From positions 1 through 14,905 of the forward strand of contig SUVI01000109.1 in the NCBI GenBank assembly GCA_015062085.1: a stretch of 14,905 bases of DNA, in the 5' to 3' direction. Positions 7,801 through 13,961 of the stretch are shown one piece after another. This DNA comes from Planctomycetaceae bacterium. Lineage in GTDB: Bacteria; Planctomycetota; Planctomycetia; Pirellulales; Thermoguttaceae. The notes beneath the pieces are model-generated. The model was not told the origin of the DNA. It ran no database searches and was given only the letters and a program-made list of their open reading frames with translations. Positions within the stretch are counted from its first letter, which is position 1. The number at the start of each line of letters is the position of its first letter. The translations under genes and the position numbers were made by a program.

Positions 7801-8727
7801 ATGTACTTGGAGAGTTTTTTGCTTCCGTCGAAAGAAACCGAAGAGAAGCTGCTCAAGACCCGGATGTGGGAGAATGCAGGGCCGTTCGGGTACGTGGAGA
7901 ATGCGTATCCGTACGGGATCTTTCCACCAAAGGGACTTTTTCAGCTCGATTTTGAGCGAGTCACCATCCTCTACGGCGGAAACGGTTCCGGAAAAAGCAC
8001 GCTTCTGAATCTGATCGCGTCCGCGCTGAAGCTGAAACGGATCAGTCCGCCAAACTCCGGAGAAATGTGGGACCTTTTCGCAGCCGCCTGCCAGATCCGA
8101 ATGACGAAAGATGAAGATGGAGAGGGTGAGGGTGAGGGGAAGTTCTGCCGGCTTCCGTCTCACAGTCGGATACTCACCAGCGACGACGTTTTCGATTTCA
8201 TGCTCGCGATGCGCTCCCAAAATGATCAAGTCCGCGAAAATGTGGAGTCAGAGCGTCAGGAATGGTTCCATCGCCGAGAGATCCCGGTCCGGATGCAGAG
8301 TATGGAAGACTACGAAAATGTGCGAAAGCAGGCACTCATCTGCCGAAAATCCCTCTCGCGCCGTCAGTACCTTCGCGAAACGGCCGGAAAGGAATGGAAG
8401 CTGGGAAGTAACGGAGAAACTGCATTGGAATTCTTTGATTCGCATCTCAAAGAAGGTGCCCTCTACTGCCTGGACGAGCCGGAGAACAGTCTCGCGCCAA
8501 AGTTTCAGCTGGAATTGCTCCAGATCCTCAGCGGGCTGGTACGCTGGGGAAGGTGCCAATTCATTTTAGCGACGCATTCCCCCTTCCTCCTTTCGCTGCC
8601 GGGTGCCAGGATCTACGATTTGGATTCACGGCCCGTGACACTCCGAAAGTGGTGGGAACTGGAAAATGTCCGCACCTGCTTCCGGTTCTTCGATGAAAAT
8701 CGGCACTTTTTTGAGGACGGGAAATAA
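7801..8727 (+). CDS. Stand-alone ABC-type AAA family ATPase
   Basis: A soluble ATPase of the ABC/SMC-like AAA group, without membrane or DNA-cleavage domains; substrate and role unknown. Walker A is GGNGSGKST (59-67), the signature is GSNGE (202-206), Walker B is YCLDEP with D225-E226, and the switch histidine is H259 in ATHSPFLL. The conserved surroundings (YPYGIFPP before Walker A, SDDVFDFML, IYDLDSRPV near the end) resemble a compact ATPase family that I recall from many Firmicutes; this is memory, not a search. Residues 104-113 are a DEDGEGEGEG insert encoded by a GAGGGT repeat. The start was set at ATG 7801, which has AGAGG six bases upstream; an in-frame TTG at 7780 is less likely. The product is 308 residues. 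No partner nuclease or toxin gene lies next to it: ileS is upstream and a convergent transporter is downstream. Confidence 0.85.
   Translation: MYLESFLLPSKETEEKLLKTRMWENAGPFGYVENAYPYGIFPPKGLFQLDFERVTILYGGNGSGKSTLLNLIASALKLKRISPPNSGEMWDLFAAACQIRMTKDEDGEGEGEGKFCRLPSHSRILTSDDVFDFMLAMRSQNDQVRENVESERQEWFHRREIPVRMQSMEDYENVRKQALICRKSLSRRQYLRETAGKEWKLGSNGETALEFFDSHLKEGALYCLDEPENSLAPKFQLELLQILSGLVRWGRCQFILATHSPFLLSLPGARIYDLDSRPVTLRKWWELENVRTCFRFFDENRHFFEDGK
8119..8139 (+). repeat. In-frame G-rich microsatellite (GAGGGT units)
   Basis: Within the ATPase gene, GGA is followed by GAG-GGT, GAG-GGT and GAG-GGG, encoding alternating Gly-Glu. With the preceding GG it gives four closely spaced G runs joined by 3-nt linkers, which could form a small G-quadruplex on the coding strand. 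A tract of this kind is prone to length change in 6-bp (in-frame) steps. Confidence 0.7.
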
Positions 8728-8747
8728 GAAAGTTCTCCGCCCTCAAA
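8710..8747. terminator. Inverted repeat between convergent ATPase and AGCS genes
   Basis: TTTGAGGACGG (8710-8720) and CCGCCCTCAAA (8737-8747) form an 11-bp stem with one mismatch, and the ATPase stop codon lies in the loop. Its place between convergent genes suggests a shared 3' end structure. Neither strand has a good U tract after the stem, so intrinsic termination is uncertain. Confidence 0.4.
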
Positions 8748-8751
8748 CGAA

Positions 8752-10170
8752 TCACTTCCAACCGTCGACTTCGTGCGGGAGGCAGATTTCTTTTGAGTGA
8801 AAGTCGGTTTCTCTGCCGTTTCTGATTTTTTCTTCGTAGTTCGCGAGTGCAGCAAGTGCATATCTTCCGAGGATCACGATCGCCGGAATGTTCACCAGCG
8901 CCATAGCCCCCATCGTGATGTCCGCGATGCCCCACAGGAGATCCGCGCTGAGTCCGGCCCCTAGAAAAATGACGAACGACGCAAGGATGCAGACGAACCG
9001 CGCGAAGCATTTTCCCGGCTTACGGCCAAGAAGGAAAAAGATGCTCTGATCCACATAGTAAAGGTTTCCCAGCAATGTCGTGAAGGCGAATAAGAGCATC
9101 GCGGCCGTAATGAAAACAGGGCCGAAACTTCCGAAAGCCGCCTGCAGCGACTCCTGTACATACTGTGCGCCGGAGCTCTCTTTACTTGGCACGATTCCGG
9201 AACACATACACATGAAGGCAGTCGCAGTACAGACGAGCAGCGTATCGATGAAAACGGAAAGCTGCTGCACAAGTCCCTGTTTTACGGGATGCGAGACGTC
9301 GGCGGCTGCGGCTGCGTTAGGGGCGGAACCGACGCCGGCCTCATTGCTGTACAAACCGCGGCGGATCCCATACATCATGCACGATCCGCTGAAACCTCCA
9401 AAAATGGCCGAAAAATCGAAAGCTTCGCGGAAGATCTGTGCAAAAATTCCGGGAAGCAGGTTCACATTCAGCGCTACGACACCCAGTGCAGCCGCAATGT
9501 AGGCCGCTCCCATAAACGGCACAAGAATACTCGTAACGCGGATGATGCGTTTTCCGCCGCCGAACAGGCAATACCCCACCATCAGCGCGAGAACGGCACC
9601 GATACACCACGGTGACCAGACAGGATCATAAAATTCGTAGGAAGCAAACGTGGACTGAAGATTATACGATGCCAGCATATTGAACCCGAATCCGTACGTA
9701 AGGATCAGACAAACGGAGAAAAGGACGGCCTGCTTTCTGGACCGTAATGCCGTCTCAATATAGTACGCCGGGCCTCCATACCAGCCGTCCGGGCCGCGCC
9801 TTTTATAGAGCTGCGCAAGAGTACTTTCGATGAACGCCGTCGCCCCGCCGAGCAGCGCAAGGACCCACATCCAGAAAACCGCACCAAATCCTCCGAGACA
9901 GATTGCAGTGGAAACACCGATGATATTCCCGGTCCCCACACGCGAAGCGGTCGAAACCATGAGCGCCTGAAAAGAGGACGTCTCCTCTTTTCCCACTGGC
10001 TTTTCCATCACACACCGGAGCTGCTCGAAAAAAAGACGAAACTGCATGAACCTCGTCCGAAACGTGAAATAAACCCCGGCCAGCGCCAGCATCAGGATCA
10101 AAACATAGCTGTAGAGGACATCATTGACCTGAACGACGATATTTTCAATACTTTCAATATTTTCAAACAT
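8752..10170 (-). CDS. AGCS-family sodium:alanine/glycine symporter
   Basis: Inner-membrane secondary transporter importing a small amino acid (alanine, glycine or similar) with sodium. The length, 472 residues, is normal for the family, and the chain is a series of about ten or eleven hydrophobic segments. Family motifs are clear: STASRVGTGNIIGV (73-86), GAVFWMWVLAL, and GGPAYYI (132-138). A GLYSNEAGVGSAPNAAAAA segment matches the conserved sodium/substrate-binding region. The N-terminal ~20 residues include an E-N-I / E-S-I repeat encoded by repeated TTTCAATA on the plus strand (10142-10165). The ATG start has only a weak Shine-Dalgarno (GGAT two bases away). It follows the CNT gene by 53 bases on the same strand and is probably cotranscribed. 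The exact substrate cannot be read from the sequence. Confidence 0.93.
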   Translation of the reverse strand: MFENIESIENIVVQVNDVLYSYVLILMLALAGVYFTFRTRFMQFRLFFEQLRCVMEKPVGKEETSSFQALMVSTASRVGTGNIIGVSTAICLGGFGAVFWMWVLALLGGATAFIESTLAQLYKRRGPDGWYGGPAYYIETALRSRKQAVLFSVCLILTYGFGFNMLASYNLQSTFASYEFYDPVWSPWCIGAVLALMVGYCLFGGGKRIIRVTSILVPFMGAAYIAAALGVVALNVNLLPGIFAQIFREAFDFSAIFGGFSGSCMMYGIRRGLYSNEAGVGSAPNAAAAADVSHPVKQGLVQQLSVFIDTLLVCTATAFMCMCSGIVPSKESSGAQYVQESLQAAFGSFGPVFITAAMLLFAFTTLLGNLYYVDQSIFFLLGRKPGKCFARFVCILASFVIFLGAGLSADLLWGIADITMGAMALVNIPAIVILGRYALAALANYEEKIRNGRETDFHSKEICLPHEVDGWK

Positions 10171-10223
10171 ATCCGTACATTACAAAAAAAGGAAAACCGC
10201 AACGCGCACCAGTTTACTCCGTT

Positions 10224-11450
10224 CTATGCCGACAGGAGAGAGACGAGCGCGGCGTTGGTGAGGATGGCGAGGGTACCGGCGAGGAGGGAGCGGAAGGCGA
10301 GGAGGGCCATTTCGCTGCGGCGTTCGGGGATCAGGGTGCTGATGCCGCCGATCATGATGGCGAGCGAGCCAAGGTTCGCGAATCCGCACAATGCGTACGT
10401 CAAAATGATCCGCGACCGGTCACTCAGGGCCGTCAGGTTCTCCGCCGACGTCATGTCCATGTACGCGATGAACTCGTTCAGGACGATCTTCTCTCCCAAA
10501 AGCCGGCCGGCGAAACCGCATTCGGACCACGGGATCCCGAGCAGGAACGCGATGGGAGAGAAGATCCACGCGAAAATGCGCTGAAGCGTCAGTTCCGAGC
10601 CGCCGACCTCACCGAAACACCCGAGCAGCACATTCGCAAAAGCGACCAGGGCCGCGAACGCGATAAGCATCCCAAGCACGTGCAGCGCGATCATCGTACC
10701 TTCCGACGCACCGCGGCACGCTGCATCCAGGCAGTTCACATCTTGGCGGGGGATCTTCTCAAGCTGGCCGGTGAACTGCGTCTCTTCGGTCTCCGGGACC
10801 ATGACCTTTGCCAGAATGATCGACGAAAAGACCGACAAGATCGACGCAATGACGAGATGTCCCGGCGGAGTTCCGGCTTTCTGAAGCATGGAAGCGTACG
10901 CGACCATGACTCCCCCGGCGATCGTGGCCATTCCGCACGTCATCATGCAGAAAAGCTCCGAGCGGGTGAATTTCGCGAGGTACGGCCGAACGAGAAACGG
11001 GGCCTCGACCATTCCGAGGAAAATGTTGGCTGCCGCGATGAGAGCCTCCGCCCCGGTGATCCCGGCGACCCGCGTCACGACCGCCGCGAGGATACGAATG
11101 AGGAACTGAAGGACTCCCAAATGAAAGAGGATCGCCGTCAGCCCTCCGATGAAAATGATCGAGGGAAGGACCGAAAATGCGGCACAGGCATACTGTCCGC
11201 TGATCAGCTCAGAATGAAAGAGAGAGCGCGTTCCGACGTCGGCACACTCCACGAGCAGCGTGATCCCGACGCCGCTTTTTTCCTGAACTTTCACCCCCCA
11301 TGGCGTCCGAATAAAAAAGACCGCAAGAAGAACGACTGCGAGAAAGCAGGAACCGACCGCCTTCCAACGAACAGCCTTCCGATTTTCCGACAGACCGAAC
11401 GCCAGAAGCAGAAAAACTCCGATCGCCAAAACAGGCAAAAACGCACACAT
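10224..11450 (-). CDS. nupC: Concentrative nucleoside transporter (CNT/NupC family)
   Basis: Inner-membrane cation-coupled nucleoside importer. The 408-residue protein has many hydrophobic helices. The family core TGAEALIAAANIFLGMVEAP includes G146-M147-V148-E149, and the second ATIAGGVMVAY helix follows. The ribose-binding elements NEF (325-327) and FANLGS (357-362) are intact. From memory of the Vibrio CNT structure, the first motif is normally GQTEAP; here Gln-Thr is Met-Val. Gly-Met is the arrangement of purine-selective human CNT2, so purine nucleosides are a plausible substrate (inference). The start was set at ATG 11450, which has GAGG six bases upstream and gives a normal N-terminus ending the first helix in LSENRK. 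An upstream in-frame GTG at 11561 would precede the likely promoter. It leads a probable two-gene transcript with the AGCS symporter. Confidence 0.9.
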   Translation of the reverse strand: MCAFLPVLAIGVFLLLAFGLSENRKAVRWKAVGSCFLAVVLLAVFFIRTPWGVKVQEKSGVGITLLVECADVGTRSLFHSELISGQYACAAFSVLPSIIFIGGLTAILFHLGVLQFLIRILAAVVTRVAGITGAEALIAAANIFLGMVEAPFLVRPYLAKFTRSELFCMMTCGMATIAGGVMVAYASMLQKAGTPPGHLVIASILSVFSSIILAKVMVPETEETQFTGQLEKIPRQDVNCLDAACRGASEGTMIALHVLGMLIAFAALVAFANVLLGCFGEVGGSELTLQRIFAWIFSPIAFLLGIPWSECGFAGRLLGEKIVLNEFIAYMDMTSAENLTALSDRSRIILTYALCGFANLGSLAIMIGGISTLIPERRSEMALLAFRSLLAGTLAILTNAALVSLLSA

Positions 11451-11512
11451 CGCGGACCTCACATTCTCCAGCACAGGAAAAATTCCAAACAAAACGAAAT
11501 ATACTGGACTCC

Positions 11513-11540
11513 ATTTTACCAGATTTCCCGATTTCGTAAA
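11513..11540 (-). promoter_or_regulatory. Candidate promoter for the CNT-AGCS transporter pair
   Basis: On the minus strand TTTACG (plus 11535-11540) and TAAAAT (plus 11513-11518) are 16 bases apart, with CTGG just upstream of the -10. This predicts a leader of about 55 nt to ATG 11450 and argues against the upstream GTG start. Confidence 0.5.
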
Positions 11541-11592
11541 GAGCCGGAAGGAAGGCTGCACGAAAAAAAGGGAAGTTTCTTTGGAGGAATCC

Positions 11593-11620
11593 TTGACTTT
11601 AAAGGAAAGATTGATAAAAT
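11593..11620 (+). promoter_or_regulatory. Promoter for the small exported protein gene
   Basis: TTGACT (11593-11598) and TAAAAT (11615-11620) each match the sigma-70 consensus at five of six positions. They are 16 bases apart, with TG one base before the -10 hexamer. The start codon lies about 50 bases downstream. Confidence 0.65.
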
Positions 11621-11671
11621 AAAAAAACGTCCTTTCATTTCACAAATGGAACCATTTTGGGAGTATGAAAA

Positions 11672-12058
11672 ATGAAATCATCTGTAAAATATCTGTCACT
11701 TTTCCTCCTGTACGGAATATTTGGAACAATTTTCGCTCAGAGCCCCTCCCCACAAACAAACGATCTTCAAAACAATGCACAAAAAAACGGAATCTTCATT
11801 CATTTTGAACGGAAGTCAGAAGATATTATACAGATAAAATTCCAAGCCAAATCATTTTTTCGAAATGCCCAGGCTCTCGTTTTTCAGAATGGAGAGGAGA
11901 TTTTTTCCCAAACCATCTCTCTCTCACCCGACAAACCGTTCCTACAGGCAATCACGATCCCTACAGAGGCAGAAAATAAAGAGTTTCAGGTCTTCTTGAT
12001 GGATGCAGAAGGAAAATGCCTCGCAGTCTTTCCTCCGTTGATCTCTCAACAAAAATAG
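11672..12058 (+). CDS. Small exported protein of unknown function
   Basis: I do not recognise this 128-residue protein. It opens with a lysine-containing N-region and a hydrophobic stretch (about residues 7-21), then a plausible signal peptidase I site after TIFA (A22), so it should be exported. The mature part begins with a Ser/Pro/Asn/Gln-rich segment (23-38). It continues with alternating hydrophobic and polar residues (IQIKFQAKSF, ALVFQNGEEIF, FQVFLMDAEGK), which suggests a small beta-sandwich. A single Cys lies near the end. GGGAG (11659-11663) lies eight bases before the ATG, a good promoter precedes it and a strong terminator follows, so it is a genuine monocistronic gene. The gene is visibly richer in A+T than its neighbours, consistent with recent acquisition or a fast-evolving lineage-specific gene. 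Confidence 0.7.
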   Translation: MKSSVKYLSLFLLYGIFGTIFAQSPSPQTNDLQNNAQKNGIFIHFERKSEDIIQIKFQAKSFFRNAQALVFQNGEEIFSQTISLSPDKPFLQAITIPTEAENKEFQVFLMDAEGKCLAVFPPLISQQK

Positions 12059-12071
12059 AATCCGTGATTTC

Positions 12072-12115
12072 AAAAAACAGCCGGCGGGGAAAGGTTCCTC
12101 ACCGGCTCATTTTTT
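12072..12115. terminator. Bidirectional intrinsic terminator
   Basis: A 13-bp stem, 12079-12091 with 12095-12107 (one mismatch, one G-U pair, loop AGG), is flanked by A6 on its left (12072-12077) and T6 on its right (12110-12115). It can therefore stop transcription of the small exported protein gene on the plus strand and of purB on the minus strand. Confidence 0.9.
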
Positions 12116-12140
12116 CAAATCGGGTTCTTTCAAACGAAGA

Positions 12141-13574
12141 CTAGCAGAAGATCTCCGTTTCCTGCGAGGTCACGTCGGCGTACTTCTCGAAGATCGGCGA
12201 CATGATCTCATCCAGGAATTCATCGACCTGCTGCGGTGCACGGCCAACGTAAAGCGACGGTTCCAGTGCAGATCCAAGATCCACTCCCGCAAACATCGGA
12301 TCCGCTTCCAGACGTGCCATCAGGTCGTTTTCGCCGCCTTCCTGCTTCACGACTGCCGCAGCCGCCTGCGAGTGCTGACGAATGTGCTCGTGCAGTTCCT
12401 GCCGGTCGCCGCCCGCCGCCGTCGCGGCCATCATGATGTTTTCCGTCGCCATGAAAGGGAGTTCCGCACGAAGATTCTTTTCGATGACTTTCGGGTAAAC
12501 GACCATTCCGTCGATCACATTCCGGTAAAGGATCAGGATCGCATCCAGAGCCAGGAACGCCTGAGGAAGAACAAGACGGCGGTTCGCACTGTCGTCCAGG
12601 GTCCGTTCAAACCACTGCGTCGCCAGCGTCATTCCGGGGCTGGACTGGACGCTCATGACGAAACGGGCCAGCGAGCAGATACGCTCACTGCGCATCGGAT
12701 TCCGCTTATACGCCATGGCACTCGAGCCGATCTGGTTCTTTTCAAACGGTTCTTCGCATTCTTTGCGGTGCGCAAGGATACGCAGGTCCGTCGCCATTTT
12801 GTGCGCCGACTGCGCGATGCCCGAAAGCACGTCCGCGACCTGTGCGTCCAGTTTCCTGGGATAGGTCTGACCCGTGACGGCAAAAGAGGACTCAAAACCG
12901 ATCTTTTTATCGACGAGAGCTTCCAGCTGGCGCACTTTCGCGCCGTCATTTTTAAAGAGCGAGAAGAAACTCGCCTGCGTCCCCGTCGTCCCTTTCAGAC
13001 CGCGCGTACGCAGAAGAGCCATGCGGTGCTCAAGATCTTCGAGGTCCATCACCAGATCGTAGAGCCACAGGCAGATGCGCTTTCCAAGCGTCGTCGGCTG
13101 CGCAGGCTGAAGGTGCGTGAAGGCAAGACACGGAAGGTTCTGGTACTCCTTCGCCGCTTTCGCCAGTGCGCGCATCACGTCGAGAAGTTTCGCGAGGATG
13201 AGCCGGAAACTGTCGCGGATCAGGATCACGTCCGTATTGTCGGTCACATAGCAGCTCGTCGCGCCCCAGTGAATGATCCCCTTCGCATTCGGGCAGGCGT
13301 CGCCGTACGTGTGCACGTGCGCCATGACGTCGTGACGCAGCTTCCGCTCGTACTGATCCGCCAGCGCGAAATCGATGTCGTCCACATGCGCACGCAGCTC
13401 GTTCAGCTGCTCTTCCGTGATGGGAAGCCCCATCTCCGCTTCCGCTTCCGCAAGCGCGACCCACAGCCGGCGCCATGTACTGAACTTTCGCTGTTCACTC
13501 CAGATCGCGCTCATTTCTTTCGAAGCGTAGCGCGAGATCAGCGGATTACGATATTCATTGCGATTGATTTCCAT
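12141..13574 (-). CDS. purB: Adenylosuccinate lyase, eukaryote-like type
   Basis: Fumarate-lyase superfamily enzyme acting twice in purine synthesis: it releases fumarate from SAICAR to give AICAR, and from adenylosuccinate to give AMP. It is cytoplasmic and tetrameric in the family. The 477-residue protein follows the human-type ADSL closely: [18 protein letters not shown] with catalytic His (H154), [13 protein letters not shown], the mobile signature loop [16 protein letters not shown] (starting at G283, catalytic Ser in SS 284-285), [14 protein letters not shown], and [10 protein letters not shown]. The loop has Ala (A288) where the common signature has Pro. This form is longer than the ~430-residue Bacillus type and differs from the E. 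coli type. The ATG start has only a weak GGAAGG upstream. It is transcribed alone from a good promoter, with a hairpin in its leader. Confidence 0.96.
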   Translation of the reverse strand: MEINRNEYRNPLISRYASKEMSAIWSEQRKFSTWRRLWVALAEAEAEMGLPITEEQLNELRAHVDDIDFALADQYERKLRHDVMAHVHTYGDACPNAKGIIHWGATSCYVTDNTDVILIRDSFRLILAKLLDVMRALAKAAKEYQNLPCLAFTHLQPAQPTTLGKRICLWLYDLVMDLEDLEHRMALLRTRGLKGTTGTQASFFSLFKNDGAKVRQLEALVDKKIGFESSFAVTGQTYPRKLDAQVADVLSGIAQSAHKMATDLRILAHRKECEEPFEKNQIGSSAMAYKRNPMRSERICSLARFVMSVQSSPGMTLATQWFERTLDDSANRRLVLPQAFLALDAILILYRNVIDGMVVYPKVIEKNLRAELPFMATENIMMAATAAGGDRQELHEHIRQHSQAAAAVVKQEGGENDLMARLEADPMFAGVDLGSALEPSLYVGRAPQQVDEFLDEIMSPIFEKYADVTSQETEIFC

Positions 13575-13604
13575 CTTGGCGATCCCTTCCGAACGGTTCT
13601 CTGA

Positions 13605-13624
13605 TTCCTCGGCAGCCCGAGGAA
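13605..13624 (-). promoter_or_regulatory. Hairpin in the purB leader
   Basis: TTCCTCGG (13605-13612) and CCGAGGAA (13617-13624) form a perfect 8-bp stem with a 4-nt loop. It lies between the purB promoter and start codon, about 30 bases before the ATG. No U tract follows on the minus strand, so it is more likely an mRNA stability or translation element than a terminator. Confidence 0.5.
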
Positions 13625-13657
13625 AGAAGAAAAAAGGAAAAACGAACTAAAAAAGTC

Positions 13658-13685
13658 AGTATACACCATTTCCAAAACTTTTCAA
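13658..13685 (-). promoter_or_regulatory. Promoter for purB
   Basis: On the minus strand TTGAAA (plus 13680-13685) and TATACT (plus 13658-13663) are 16 bases apart. Both hexamers match the sigma-70 consensus at five of six positions. The predicted leader is about 75-80 nt and contains the hairpin at 13605-13624. Confidence 0.65.
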
Positions 13686-13874
13686 GGGGTCCCAACGCGG
13701 AGAGAAGGAAATATTCAAGATCCAGAAAAACTGATACTTACCATTCTATCTGAAAAAGATGTGAAAATATTTGCAGCCCGCCCTAAAACTCAAGCAAAAT
13801 GAATTCCCCAAACTGTAAAATCGGCAAAATATTTAAAAAATCCTTAAAAAACTTTCCTCTCGAAGTAAATCCTC

Positions 13875-13902
13875 TTGACATTGCATTTTCCTGTATTAAA
13901 AT
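13875..13902 (+). promoter_or_regulatory. Promoter for the large secreted protein gene
   Basis: A perfect TTGACA (13875-13880) and TAAAAT (13897-13902) are 16 bases apart in an AT-rich region. The leader to the ATG at 13962 would be about 50 nt. Confidence 0.7.
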
Positions 13903-13961
13903 ATAAACTACTTGAAATAGTATTTATCAAATCAAAATTTTAGAAATTATCAGGATGTAAA

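Larger units (their letters stand above)
13575..13961. other. AT-rich divergent intergenic region (purB / secreted protein)
   Basis: 387 bases with no supported gene. It carries the purB leader hairpin, the purB promoter and the promoter of the secreted protein gene. The middle part (about 13700-13870) is A-rich, with repeated AAAATATTT words (13765-13773 and 13826-13834 by eye), but I see no ordered operator or RNA there. Confidence 0.6.

Noticed and set aside
11451..11561. GTG at 11561 as the start of the CNT transporter
   Set aside because: It would add 37 residues not typical of the family and would start upstream of the likely promoter. ATG 11450 has a well-placed GAGG.
10680..11675. 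331-codon plus-strand open frame antisense to the CNT gene
   Set aside because: The product is almost entirely charged (Arg/Asp/Glu/Lys), the usual antisense image of a membrane protein gene.
12372..13604. 410-codon plus-strand open frame antisense to purB
   Set aside because: purB is unmistakable on the other strand. The plus-strand translation is Arg/His-rich with no motif.
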